Origin: Actinoplanes sp040639655
Lineage (GTDB): Bacteria; Actinomycetota; Actinomycetes; Mycobacteriales; Micromonosporaceae
DNA: 64,000 nt
Direction of reading: 5' to 3'
Assembly: GCF_040639655.1 (NCBI RefSeq)
Contig: NZ_JBFAAI010000011.1
Span: 186,001 to 250,000 of the forward strand
A program made the translations under genes and the position numbers. Shown here piece by piece: positions 9,553-17,959 of this stretch (positions are counted from its first letter, which is position 1; every line of letters begins with the position of its first letter). Under the pieces are notes generated by a model, which worked only from the letters and a program-made list of their open reading frames with translations, made no database searches and was not told where the DNA came from.

Positions 9553-9671
9553 CGATGCCTCGCTCGGATATCTGCGACGTGGTGTCGATCACATTCCTGT
9601 CTGCGCAGCATGCCGCTCGCGATCGACAACAGCAACAGCTTCCGTGTAAACGATTGCGCCGAGAACTCCGG

Positions 9672-10304
9672 TCAGGGGAGGGCGTCGAGTGCCGGGCCCG
9701 CGGCGCGCAGCGCGGCGAAGGCGTCCCCGAGGCGCCAGGCGGCGCGGTCCCGGGGGCCGACCGGGTTGGAGATCGCGCGCAGTTCGGCGAACGGCACGCC
9801 CGCACCGGCGGCCGCGACGGCCACGCCGTGGCCCTCCATCGCCTCGGCCACCGCGGCCGGGAAGCGGGCGGCCAGACGGGCGGCGGTGCCGGCGGTACCG
9901 GTGACCGTGGCAAGTGTCAGAACATCCCCGCACACAGCCTCCGGCAGGGCCGCCCGCAGAGCCTTGACCAGCCGCGGGTCGGTTTCGACGACACTGCTGC
10001 CGAAGCCGAGCTCCTCGATCGGCAGGAAGCCGCCGGGGGATTCGGCGCCCAGGTCGGCGGCGATGCTGCGGGTCGCGACCACCAGGCTGCCGACGGGCGC
10101 GCGGTCCGGGAAACCGCCGGCGATGCCGACGCTCAGAACGGCACGGTACTCGCGGCCGGCGAGCAGCCGTGCGGTTCCGGCGGCGGCCGCGGCCGGTCCG
10201 ACGCCTACGGCCTCGACCACGATTTCCTCCGGGGCCAGGCCGGCGCGGACCGCATCGGCCTCAGCGGGCACCGCGGTCACCACGAGGATCGGGTACGGCG
10301 TCAC
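9672..10304 (-). CDS. mqnB: Futalosine hydrolase (MqnB)
   Basis: Nucleosidase that removes hypoxanthine from futalosine to give dehypoxanthine futalosine in menaquinone synthesis. 210 aa, of MTA/SAH-nucleosidase fold: N-terminal ILVVTAVPAEADAVRAGL, VLSVGIAGGF with the ribose/purine-site glycines, and VVATRSIAADLG. MEGHGVAVAAAGAGVPFAELRAISN gives the catalytic-region Glu and the nucleobase Asp/Asn segment near the C-terminus (split as MEGHGVAVAAAG and PFAELRAISN). The start overlaps the stop of the upstream MFS gene by 4 nt (ATGA), so it is the second gene of a coupled pair. With mqnD at the left edge this establishes the futalosine route in this organism. Confidence 0.93.
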   Translation of the reverse strand: MTPYPILVVTAVPAEADAVRAGLAPEEIVVEAVGVGPAAAAAGTARLLAGREYRAVLSVGIAGGFPDRAPVGSLVVATRSIAADLGAESPGGFLPIEELGFGSSVVETDPRLVKALRAALPEAVCGDVLTLATVTGTAGTAARLAARFPAAVAEAMEGHGVAVAAAGAGVPFAELRAISNPVGPRDRAAWRLGDAFAALRAAGPALDALP

Positions 10305-12391
10305 GAGTCCTCATTCTGTGCCGGGTCACCGTTCTCCGTTCCGGCGGAGGACGGGCGGTACACGTGGTAGCCGGGCGGGGCCGCCGACGATCCGGTGTCG
10401 CTGCCACTCCGGTCGGCGTCGTCCCGCTCGCGCCGGCCCGTACGCCGCGGCCCGTCCGGGCTCTTCCGCGCCGTCTGTCCGCTGCCCGGCCGGTCACTCT
10501 CGGCGACGGGGCCGGGGTTCGGCAGGCCGCTGCGGTTCGGCAGGCCGCCGGGGTTCGGCAGGCCGCCGCGGTTCCGTGGTGGCCGATCGGCGGCGCCCGA
10601 GCGTCCGGCCGGGGCCGCGCTCTTCGCCTTGCGCCGCCACCAGCGCCGCCCGCCAGGCGTGACATCGGCGTCGGCGTCGAGCCTCTGGGTGTCACCGTCG
10701 TGTGCGCCGGTGGCCGGCCGGCCGGCGTCGCGGGCGGTGCCGTGGGCGGCCGGCCGCGGGGCGGTGTCTCGGGTGGCCGCGGCGGGATGACGCTGTGCGG
10801 GGGTGCCTCGTCCGGTCACCGTCGCGGGCGACCACGTCGACGCGCTCGGCGGGCCCGCACCGCCGAGCGGCACGGTCTGGTCCTTGTCGGCCCACGGATC
10901 CTCGGCGTCCACCCAGGCGCCGGTGTCGGCGGGCCGGTCCGTGGTGTCCGTAGCGGGCTGCGGCCCGGCGGCTGGTGTCTTCGCGGTGGCTGCTTCGCCC
11001 GTACGCTCGCCGGAAACGTCCGGGGAGACGGCGTCGGGCCGCCCCGCCAGGCGTTCGTTGTGCAGTCGCGCCGCCGCCCAGCCGGCCCGGACCGCGGCGA
11101 GGACGGCCAGAAGCGCGGCGAAGCCCAGGCCGAGCCGGCCGTCGAACGGGATGATGCCGAGTCCGCCGCCGGCCACCCAGGCGAGCATGAGGGCCGTCTC
11201 GGAGTGGGCGAACGCGGTGGCTCGCTGCCGTTCCGGGACCCGCTCCTGGATGCTGGCGTCGACGGCCAGTTTGGCGATGCCACTGAAGGTCGCGGTGAGC
11301 AGCGCCAGCAGGGTGACCATCGCGAGGTTGTAGAAGATCGTGGTGAGTACGGCCACGCCGGCGACCACGATCAGGCCGCTGGACTGCAGCGCCAGCGGCC
11401 GGCGGATGCGCAGACCGGTACCGGCCGCGGTGGACAGGAACGTGCCCAGGGCCAGGGCGCCGCCGACCACGCCGGCCGCGGTGTTGCGGCCGAGTTCCAT
11501 CCCGAAGACCTCGGTGGTCAGCTGATTCCCCATGATCGCGAAGGTGAGGAAGAGCAGCAGGAATCCGTAGAGCAGGCGGAGGCTGCTGCTGCCGATCAGG
11601 GTGGCGACGACCAGGCGGTTGGAGAGCGGGCGTTCCGAGCCGCGGCCGATGCCGAGCACGCCGCGCCAGGCCCGGGGCAGGGCCTCCGGCGGGTCCGAGT
11701 CGGCGCGGGGCGGCAGGCGCAGGGCGACGACCATGCCGACCAGGAAGATGATCGTGGCGACCCGCAGCGGCCACTGTGGCCCGAACTTGAAGGCGAGCAG
11801 GCCGATCGGTGCGACCAGGATGCCGGCGAAGGTCCCGTAGACGCTGGCGCGGGCGCCCACCTGGGACAGTCCGATGCCTTCGGGCAGCAGGCGCGGGACG
11901 GCGGCGGAACGGGCCACCCCGTACGCCCGGGAGAGCGCCAGCACGCCGAAGGCCGCCGGGTAGAGCCCCCAGCCGAACAGCTCGACGGACATCACGTAGG
12001 CCAGGAAGGCCCGGCCCAGGAAGGTCGCCGCGAGGGCGTACCGCCGGCCGTGCCGGAAATGATCGAGCAGCGGGCCCACAACCGGTGCCAGCAGAGCGAA
12101 CGGCACCATCGTGATGAGCAGGTAGAGCGCGACCTTGCTGCGGGCCTCGCCCAGCGGCACGCTGAAGATCGTCCCCGCGAGTCCGATGGCGATGAGGGCG
12201 TCACCGGCACAGGAGACGGCGTGCAGGTCGAACAGCCGGATCATGCCGACCTCGTTGGCGGCGCCACGGGCACGGGCCGAGCCGACCCGGCGGGTGGCCC
12301 AGGCACCGCCGCGCACCGAGCCGCGCACGATCAGCCGGCCCGCCTTGATGCCGGTGCCGACGATGCGTCCGAGCGCGGAGAACTGCGGCAT
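10301..12391 (-). CDS. MFS transporter with long disordered C-terminal tail
   Basis: 696-aa integral membrane protein. The MFS core spans roughly residues 45-430: the first helix is near HAVSCAGDALIAIGLAG, and the last segments are near IPFDGRLGLGFAALLAVLAAV. About 260 residues then follow that are rich in Pro, Gly, Arg, Asp and Thr and look disordered, including three GLPN repeats. I chose ATG 12391 because AGGATGG precedes it; in-frame ATG 12400 lacks a site. It overlaps mqnB by 4 nt and is divergent from the DUF3027 gene. The function is unknown; linkage with mqnB may be only transcriptional. Confidence 0.8.
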   Translation of the reverse strand: MPQFSALGRIVGTGIKAGRLIVRGSVRGGAWATRRVGSARARGAANEVGMIRLFDLHAVSCAGDALIAIGLAGTIFSVPLGEARSKVALYLLITMVPFALLAPVVGPLLDHFRHGRRYALAATFLGRAFLAYVMSVELFGWGLYPAAFGVLALSRAYGVARSAAVPRLLPEGIGLSQVGARASVYGTFAGILVAPIGLLAFKFGPQWPLRVATIIFLVGMVVALRLPPRADSDPPEALPRAWRGVLGIGRGSERPLSNRLVVATLIGSSSLRLLYGFLLLFLTFAIMGNQLTTEVFGMELGRNTAAGVVGGALALGTFLSTAAGTGLRIRRPLALQSSGLIVVAGVAVLTTIFYNLAMVTLLALLTATFSGIAKLAVDASIQERVPERQRATAFAHSETALMLAWVAGGGLGIIPFDGRLGLGFAALLAVLAAVRAGWAAARLHNERLAGRPDAVSPDVSGERTGEAATAKTPAAGPQPATDTTDRPADTGAWVDAEDPWADKDQTVPLGGAGPPSASTWSPATVTGRGTPAQRHPAAATRDTAPRPAAHGTARDAGRPATGAHDGDTQRLDADADVTPGGRRWWRRKAKSAAPAGRSGAADRPPRNRGGLPNPGGLPNRSGLPNPGPVAESDRPGSGQTARKSPDGPRRTGRRERDDADRSGSDTGSSAAPPGYHVYRPSSAGTENGDPAQNEDS
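10513..10573. repeat. 18-bp tandem repeat inside the MFS tail
   Basis: Three full units and one partial unit of an 18-bp sequence ending GGTTCGGCAGGCCGC (10513-10530, 10531-10548, 10549-10566, then 10567-10573). It encodes the repeated Gly-Leu-Pro-Asn steps of the disordered tail. Copy number probably varies between strains. Confidence 0.85.
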
Positions 12392-12492
12392 GGGAACCAT
12401 CCTGACTGATGCGGGCGACCCGCGTCCTGTTCCACGCGCGGTATCTGGGGAGTCGTTGCGGGTCACGGGGTGTGATAGGCAACAATGGGCGG

Positions 12493-13314
12493 GTGACCTC
12501 CAGGACCACCGCCCGCGCCGCCCGACTCGACCAGGTCTGTGCCGATGCCGTCGGGGTGGCCCGTGGTGCCATCACCGAAGTGGACCCCGCAGACATCGGC
12601 GACCACCTCGATGTGATCGCCGAGGGCGACCGCGTGGTAACCCATTTCTTCGAGAGCCATCTGGACGGCTACCGCGGCTGGCGGTGGGCGGTGACCGTGA
12701 CCCGGGTCCCGCGCAGCCGCCACGTGACCGTCTGCGAGACGGTCCTGCTGCCCGGGCCGGACGCTCTGCTCGCCCCCGGCTGGGTGCCGTGGAACGAGCG
12801 GGTGCAGCCCGGCGACCTCGGCGTCGGCGATCTGATGCCGACCGCGCCGGACGACGACCGGCTCACCCCGGGATACGTGCTCAGTGACGACGCCGCGATC
12901 GAGGACGTCTCGTGGGAGCTGGGCCTCGGCCGGTCCCGGGTGATGTCGCAGGAGGGCCGGATGGAGACGGCCCAGCGGTGGTATGACGGGGACGCCGGTC
13001 CGGAGGCGCCGATCGCCACCGCGGCGCCTCGCAACGCGCGCTGCGGCACCTGCGGGTTCTACCTGCCGCTTGCCGGTTCGCTGCGGTCGATGTTCGGCGT
13101 CTGCGGCAACCTCTACGCTCCCGACGACGGGCGGGCTGTCAGCGCCGACCACGGGTGCGGCGCCCACTCGGAGGCTCTGCTGAGCGCTGTCGAGCAGCCG
13201 GTCGAGGAACTGCCCACGGTGTACGACGACAGTGAGGTCGAGACGATGGCCGTCAGCCGGGGTCACGGCTCGGTGGAGTCCGGCGAGCCGGCCGAGGACT
13301 ACGGCCACAGCTAG
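12493..13314 (+). CDS. DUF3027 family protein
   Basis: 273-aa actinobacterial protein of unknown function. The body begins RTTARAARLDQVCADAVG and contains WRWAVTVTR, WVPWNERVQPGDLGVGD and LSDDAAIEDVSWELGLGRSR, which is the DUF3027 pattern as I recall it. Near the C-terminus is a small Cys cluster (CGTCGF, GVCGN, HGCGAH) that could bind a metal. I chose GTG 12493: an AACAAT -10-like sequence lies 6 nt upstream (possibly leaderless) and there is no site supporting the longer frame from 12409. The stop overlaps the convergent DUF2530 gene by 4 bp. Confidence 0.8.
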   Translation: MTSRTTARAARLDQVCADAVGVARGAITEVDPADIGDHLDVIAEGDRVVTHFFESHLDGYRGWRWAVTVTRVPRSRHVTVCETVLLPGPDALLAPGWVPWNERVQPGDLGVGDLMPTAPDDDRLTPGYVLSDDAAIEDVSWELGLGRSRVMSQEGRMETAQRWYDGDAGPEAPIATAAPRNARCGTCGFYLPLAGSLRSMFGVCGNLYAPDDGRAVSADHGCGAHSEALLSAVEQPVEELPTVYDDSEVETMAVSRGHGSVESGEPAEDYGHS

Positions 13315-13622
13315 GGCTGGTCCACGGCGTGGAACTCCGGGTGCGTGAGCGCCCGGCGGCGCTTGCGGTGCCGATCGTGGACGACCATGGTCAGTGTGCC
13401 CGGGATGCCCCACACCAGGCCCGCGACGCTGATCTCGACCCAGGACTGCGGCGCGTTGCCCAGCCAGGTGATCAGCGACGCGATGGTGAAGGCGGCGACG
13501 CCGGCGAGCGCGAACGGGACCATGGGTGGGTCCAGGGGCTCGGGCCGCGGTTTCGTCCCGGTCACCATGGCGAGCACCGGCAGGGGTTCGCCGGTGTGCG
13601 TGGCGGGAGACAGGTCACTCAC
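13311..13622 (-). CDS. DUF2530 family small membrane protein
   Basis: 103-aa protein with two predicted membrane helices, about FALAGVAAFTIASLITWLG and ISVAGLVWGIPGTLTMVV, followed by a basic segment HDRHRKRRRALTHPE. This matches the DUF2530 family of actinobacteria, whose function is unknown. The GTG at 13622 lies 6 nt after a TACCCT -10 and appears leaderless. It overlaps the convergent DUF3027 gene by 4 bp, and the pairing of these two families next to mqnB looks conserved. Confidence 0.8.
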   Translation of the reverse strand: MSDLSPATHTGEPLPVLAMVTGTKPRPEPLDPPMVPFALAGVAAFTIASLITWLGNAPQSWVEISVAGLVWGIPGTLTMVVHDRHRKRRRALTHPEFHAVDQP

Positions 13623-13628
13623 TCCGAC

Positions 13629-13634
13629 AGGGTA
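13629..13634 (-). promoter_or_regulatory. -10 element of a leaderless promoter (DUF2530 gene)
   Basis: TACCCT on the minus strand followed by 6 nt and the GTG start codon at 13622. Confidence 0.5.
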
Positions 13635-13757
13635 CGACCATTACGGATCGCATCGGCGCAGCGCGTGAGAGTTGTAACATCGCTTCCCTTTTACCTGTGT
13701 ACTTGCATCTGAAAGCATGCGCGCGTTCACCCTTGCGCCATCTTTCGGAAGGTCCGC

Positions 13758-15215
13758 ATGTCTGCTGATACCGAATCGGCACCCGCACCCGCCACCGCGA
13801 GGAACGGCTTCGACCGGTTCTTCGAGATAACCAAGCGCGGCTCGACGCTGAGCCGGGAGATCCGTGGCGGTGTCGTCACGTTCTTCACGATGGCCTACAT
13901 CGTGGTCCTCAACCCCCTCATCTTGGCCGGCGGCGCCGACGCCGACGGCGCGAAGCTCCCGATCACCGCACTCGCCGCCGGGACCGCCCTGGTCGCCGGT
14001 GTGATCACCATCCTGATGGGCTTGGTGGGCCGGTTCCCGCTGGCCTTGGCCGCCGGGCTCGGCGTCAACGCGCTGGTGGCGTACGAGATCGCACCGGAGA
14101 TGACCTGGGCCGACGCGATGGGCCTGGTCGTCATCGAGGGTGTGCTGATCCTGATCCTCGTGCTGACCGGGCTGCGTACGGCCGTGTTCAGGGCCGTGCC
14201 GACCCAGCTCAAGACCGCGATCGGCGTGGGTATCGGCCTGTTCCTGATGATCATCGGTCTGGTCGACGCCGGGTTCGTGCACCGCATCCCGGACGCCGCG
14301 AACACCACCGTGCCGGTCGAGCTGGGTCTCGGCGGCAAGTTGGTGACCTGGCCGACCTTCGTCTTCGTGATCGGTCTGCTGTTCACGCTGGTGCTGTTCG
14401 TCCGCAAGGTCAAGGGCGCCATCCTGATCGGCATCCTGGGCACCACGGTGCTGGCGATCATCGTGGAGGCGGTGGCGAAGCTGGGCCCGGCCGTGGTCAA
14501 GCCGGGTGGCTGGTCGCTGAACGTGCCGGCCCTGCCGGACCAGATCATCGACACCCCCGACCTGTCGCTGATCGGCAAGTTCAACGTGCTCGACTCGTGG
14601 ACCACGGCCGGTCCGCTGGTCGTGCTGATGTTCGTCTTCACGCTGCTGGTGACGGACTTCTTCGACACCATGGGCACGATGGTCGCGGTCGGTCAGGAGG
14701 GTGACCTTCTCGACTCCGAGGGCATGCCCCCGCGTACCCGGGAGATTCTGCTCGTCGACTCGGTCGCCGCGGTGGCCGGTGGTGCCGCGAGCGTCTCCAG
14801 CAACACGTCGTACGTGGAGAGCGCCTCCGGTGTCGGCGAGGGTGCCCGGACCGGTGTGGCGAGCCTCGTCACCGGTGCGCTGTTCCTGGTGGCGATGTTC
14901 TTCGCGCCGCTGGTGAAGGTGGTGCCGTTCGAGGCGGCGTCCACCGCGCTGGTCGTGGTCGGCTTCCTGATGATCACCACGGTTCGCCAGATCGACTGGT
15001 CGGACTACACGATCGCGGTGCCGGCGTTCCTGACCGTCACGCTGATGCCGTTCACGTACTCGATCTCCAACGGCATCGGGGCCGGGATCATCACGTACGT
15101 GGTCCTGAAGCTGGCCACCGGCAGGGCGCGCGAGATCCACCCGTTGATGTACGGGATCGCGGTGCTGTTCGTGCTGTACTTCGCCCGGGGGCCGCTGGAG
15201 TCCTGGCTCCTCTGA
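13758..15215 (+). CDS. NCS2 family (AzgA-like) purine permease
   Basis: Proton-coupled importer of adenine/guanine/hypoxanthine type; 485 aa with about 12-14 membrane segments. The N-terminal GSTLSREIRGGVVTFFTMAY and NPLILAGG are typical of the AzgA/PbuG subfamily. So are FPLALAAGLGVNALVAYEI and VTDFFDTMGTMVAVG, the latter carrying conserved acidic substrate and proton residues. SSNTSYVESASGVGEGARTG matches the second signature. The ATG at 13758 has GGAAGG upstream. I see no purine riboswitch in the 135-bp leader. A clear hairpin follows the gene. Confidence 0.93.
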   Translation: MSADTESAPAPATARNGFDRFFEITKRGSTLSREIRGGVVTFFTMAYIVVLNPLILAGGADADGAKLPITALAAGTALVAGVITILMGLVGRFPLALAAGLGVNALVAYEIAPEMTWADAMGLVVIEGVLILILVLTGLRTAVFRAVPTQLKTAIGVGIGLFLMIIGLVDAGFVHRIPDAANTTVPVELGLGGKLVTWPTFVFVIGLLFTLVLFVRKVKGAILIGILGTTVLAIIVEAVAKLGPAVVKPGGWSLNVPALPDQIIDTPDLSLIGKFNVLDSWTTAGPLVVLMFVFTLLVTDFFDTMGTMVAVGQEGDLLDSEGMPPRTREILLVDSVAAVAGGAASVSSNTSYVESASGVGEGARTGVASLVTGALFLVAMFFAPLVKVVPFEAASTALVVVGFLMITTVRQIDWSDYTIAVPAFLTVTLMPFTYSISNGIGAGIITYVVLKLATGRAREIHPLMYGIAVLFVLYFARGPLESWLL

Positions 15216-15236
15216 GGCTTGCCGGGCAGTGAGGAG

Positions 15237-15272
15237 GCCGTCACCGGGTGCGCTAGCGTGCCCGGTGACGGC
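15237..15272 (+). terminator. Terminator hairpin after the purine permease
   Basis: Perfect 12-bp stem GCCGTCACCGGG / CCCGGTGACGGC around a 12-nt loop that contains CGCTAGCG. There is no long T-run, as is usual in high-GC actinobacteria. Confidence 0.7.
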
Positions 15273-15309
15273 TGTCATACGGGTTATCAGATGTCGTTAG
15301 CCATGCTCA

Positions 15310-15322
15310 TTAGCTAGGCTAA
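15310..15322. promoter_or_regulatory. Candidate MarR operator overlapping the marR -10
   Basis: Perfect inverted repeat TTAGC-TAG-GCTAA. It contains TAGGCT (15315-15320), the likely -10, 7 nt before the GTG at 15328, so a bound repressor would block its own promoter. Confidence 0.6.
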
Positions 15323-15327
15323 GTATT

Positions 15328-15777
15328 GTGACGGAGCGGGTGATGACGACGGAGCGCACGGCAGCGGACACGCTTGCCAAGACGCTGCGCGACGCGATCA
15401 TCCGATTCAGCCGGCGAGTCCGGCAGGCCCGCCCGGTCGGTGACCTGACGTTCAGTCAGCTCTCCGCGCTGACCAGCCTCCAGCTGGCCGGTGCGCTGAC
15501 TCCTCGTGAGCTCGCCGACATGGAACGGGTCCAGCCCCCGACGATGACCAAGATCGTGGGAAAGCTGGAGGAGCGCGGGCTCGTGGCACGTACACCGCAT
15601 CCGACCGACGGTCGTCAGGTGATCCTGGCCCCGACCGACGAGGGCCGGGCGGTCTACGCGTTCCACGAGCGGGCCCGCAACGAGTGGCTGGCCGCCGAGC
15701 TGGAGCGGCTCACTCCGGAGGAACGGGAAACCCTGGCGCAGGCCGCTGAGATCATGCAGCGAGTCGCCCGCGGCTGA
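15328..15777 (+). CDS. MarR family transcriptional regulator
   Basis: 149-aa winged-helix regulator. The winged helix spans about LTPRELADMERVQPPTMTKI to ARTPHPTDGRQVILAPTDEG (residues 65-110), with dimerisation helices at both ends. The GTG at 15328 fits a leaderless transcript from TAGGCT; ATG 15343 with GGAG upstream is the alternative and gives 144 aa. An inverted repeat at the promoter suggests autoregulation. The MFS exporter gene follows after about 70 bp on the same strand, the usual marR-exporter arrangement, so the ligand is probably a small toxic compound (inference). Confidence 0.9.
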   Translation: MTERVMTTERTAADTLAKTLRDAIIRFSRRVRQARPVGDLTFSQLSALTSLQLAGALTPRELADMERVQPPTMTKIVGKLEERGLVARTPHPTDGRQVILAPTDEGRAVYAFHERARNEWLAAELERLTPEERETLAQAAEIMQRVARG

Positions 15778-15850
15778 GCAGGCCCCGTCGTTCCGCTTCG
15801 TCACCTGGTGATGACGCGTACGACGAAACGAGGGGGCTGTTCTGAACGCC

Positions 15851-17239
15851 GTGTTCCGATCCCTGCAGGTCCCGAACTACCGGCTCTTCACCGCCGGGCA
15901 ACTGGTGAAGCTGATCGGCGTGTGGATGATGTTCACCGCCCAGGACTGGCTGGTCCTCGAACTCTCCGGCAACTCACCCGGCGCGCTCGGCGTGGTCACG
16001 GCACTTCAATTCGTACCCGTCATGCTCCTGACCCTCTGGAGCGGCCGCCTCGCCGACCGGTACGACAAGCGCAAGCTGCTCATCGCGGCGAACGCCGCGT
16101 TCGCGGTCTTCGCCGTCATCTTCGCGGTGCTGGTCGCCGCCGGGGTGGTCGAGCTGTGGCACGTGTTCGTTGCCGCGCTGTTCCTCGGCGTCGCCAGCGC
16201 CGTCGAGACCCCGGTCCGGCAGTCGTTCGTCTCCGAGCTGGTCGAGATGCATCTGCTCCCGAACGCGCTGGCGCTCTCCGCGGCCACCTTCAACGTGGCC
16301 CGGATCAGCGGTCCGGCCCTGGCCGGCGTACTCCTGGCCCTGTTGTCGACCCCCGCCGTATTCCTGATCTCGACCGCACTGGCGATCGCCCCGGTCTTCA
16401 CCTATCTGCGGATGCGTCCCGCCGATCTGTACCGCACCGAGCGCCCGAAGCGCGGCGAAGCCCGGGTGATCGACGGCCTGCGGTACGTCGGCAAGCGTCA
16501 CGACCTGCTGCTGCCGATCTGCATGATGGCGGCGATCGGCATGATCGGCTTCAACTTCCCGGTCACCCTGGCTGCTCTCGCCAAGATCGACTTCAACGCT
16601 GGACCGTCGACGTTCGGCCTGCTCACCACGTGTCTGGCGATCGGCTCGCTGGGCGGAGCGATGGCCGGCACCCGGCGCCGCTCCCGGCCGGGCGCCTACC
16701 TGGTGATCGGTGCGGCCCTGCTCTTCGGGGTCTTCGAGTTCGCCGTCGGATTCGCACCGAACTTCGTGACCGCCGCGCTGCTGCTGGTGCCGACCGGGTT
16801 CTTCTCGATCTACCTGGCCCAGGGCTGCAACCACCGGGTGCAGATGGGCGTGGACGCGGAGTTCCGGGGCCGGGTGATGGCGCTGTATGTGCTGGTCTTC
16901 CTGGGTACGACCCCGATCGGTGCGTCGCTGGCCGGCTGGTGGGGTGAACATTTCGGGGTGCCCTCGAGCATCTGGGCGGCCGGGCTGGTCAGCTTCCTCG
17001 CGGCACTCGGCGCCCTCGTCTGGCAGCTGCGGGTGAGCGGCGACCGGATCCGGATCGAGCTGCGGCCGCGCCCGCGGATCCGGATCGTCAGCCCGCCGGA
17101 GCCCGCCGGGAGCGCGGCGCGGACGGAGCCGGCTGAGCCGACGGGGCCGGCCGAGTCGACCGGGTCTGCCGAGCCGATCGAACCGCCGGCCCGGAAGCCG
17201 CTGGCCGAGCCCTTCGCGCGCTCGGGGAGCCGTAACTAG
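15851..17239 (+). CDS. MFS exporter (EntS-like)
   Basis: 462-aa major facilitator of the enterobactin-exporter-like group: FRSLQVPNYRLFTAGQLVKL at the N-terminus, the loop motif SGRLADRYDKRKLL, and about 12 helices to residue 400. A Pro/Glu/Thr-rich cytoplasmic tail of some 50 residues follows. The GTG at 15851 is 13 nt from GAGGGGG. A CTG at 15842, in frame and 6 nt from that site, would give the family-typical N-terminus MNAVFRSL and may be the true start. It lies directly behind marR and is probably regulated by it. Confidence 0.87.
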   Translation: MFRSLQVPNYRLFTAGQLVKLIGVWMMFTAQDWLVLELSGNSPGALGVVTALQFVPVMLLTLWSGRLADRYDKRKLLIAANAAFAVFAVIFAVLVAAGVVELWHVFVAALFLGVASAVETPVRQSFVSELVEMHLLPNALALSAATFNVARISGPALAGVLLALLSTPAVFLISTALAIAPVFTYLRMRPADLYRTERPKRGEARVIDGLRYVGKRHDLLLPICMMAAIGMIGFNFPVTLAALAKIDFNAGPSTFGLLTTCLAIGSLGGAMAGTRRRSRPGAYLVIGAALLFGVFEFAVGFAPNFVTAALLLVPTGFFSIYLAQGCNHRVQMGVDAEFRGRVMALYVLVFLGTTPIGASLAGWWGEHFGVPSSIWAAGLVSFLAALGALVWQLRVSGDRIRIELRPRPRIRIVSPPEPAGSAARTEPAEPTGPAESTGSAEPIEPPARKPLAEPFARSGSRN

Positions 17240-17298
17240 CTGTGATGTTGGCAGACCGGCTCCCCCGAACGGGTATTCCCGACCGGCTGGTCAGCGCC

Positions 17299-17304
17299 TA
17301 GCGT
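17299..17304 (+). promoter_or_regulatory. -10 element of a leaderless promoter
   Basis: TAGCGT followed by 6 nt and the GTG start at 17311. Confidence 0.5.
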
Positions 17305-17310
17305 CGAACC

Positions 17311-17880
17311 GTGGCGATCGCGCACATAGCTGTGCTGTCGGCGGCGCTGTCGGCGCTGCTGATCCTGCCGTGCGCCGCGACCATCCTGATCACCGGTGGC
17401 TCCGCCGACCTGCGCCGCCTGCTGACCCGCCACGGCCGTCGTGAGCTGCGCGCCGAGCATCTGCTCGAACGGTCCTCGAGCCGTCGCCCGGCCCGGCGGT
17501 ACCGCCGCCGCATCATCGACCGTGGCCCCCGCGGCCGTGCCGACCGGGCGTACCGGCGTCTGGACCGTTCGCTGCGCGGCTCGGACACTTCCGCGCGGCT
17601 GGCCTCGCTGCGGCCTCCGGCGATCGAGCAGATCGCCTTCGACCTGCGGCGTCTCGACCACCAGCGTCGCAGCGGCCCGGGTCTGAACTCCGAGGTCTAC
17701 CAGGCCGCCGTGATGACCGCCTACGACACCCGGTTGTGCCTGGCCTGCCGGTGCCTCGGCATCACCGAGTACCTGGAGAAGCTGGAAGGCGTGGAACTGG
17801 ACCTGGAGCGGGTCCGGGTCGAGGGCCTGCTCGAGGCGGCCGGCCTGGTGTTACGCCATGAGGCCGGCCCGGCGGTCTGA
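17311..17880 (+). CDS. Hypothetical membrane-anchored protein
   Basis: 189 aa, no family recognised. An N-terminal hydrophobic segment (residues 4-30, IAVLSAALSALLILPCAATI) looks like a signal anchor. It is followed by a very Arg-rich stretch (residues 35-90) and a helical C-terminal half with two cysteines in LCLACRCLG and a Leu/Glu-rich end. The likely topology is one N-terminal anchor with a cytoplasmic basic domain. GTG start with a leaderless-type -10 (TAGCGT). Coding is supported by length and codon bias, and the gene is isolated between an MFS gene and convergent thpR. Confidence 0.7.
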   Translation: MAIAHIAVLSAALSALLILPCAATILITGGSADLRRLLTRHGRRELRAEHLLERSSSRRPARRYRRRIIDRGPRGRADRAYRRLDRSLRGSDTSARLASLRPPAIEQIAFDLRRLDHQRRSGPGLNSEVYQAAVMTAYDTRLCLACRCLGITEYLEKLEGVELDLERVRVEGLLEAAGLVLRHEAGPAV

Positions 17881-17959
17881 GCCGCCCGGCACGACCGCCG
17901 CCCGGCGCCGACGGCACATGGCGGTCAACGCCGGCGTACGTGTCCGGGAGCCGGGCACC

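Noticed and set aside
13623..13757. Purine riboswitch before the NCS2 permease
   Set aside because: The leader lacks the conserved three-way junction and loop sequences of purine or PRPP riboswitches.
13641..15278. 545-codon antisense open frame opposite the purine permease
   Set aside because: Long antisense frames are expected from high third-position GC. The protein is His/Gln/Arg-rich without any domain, and the plus-strand permease is unmistakable.
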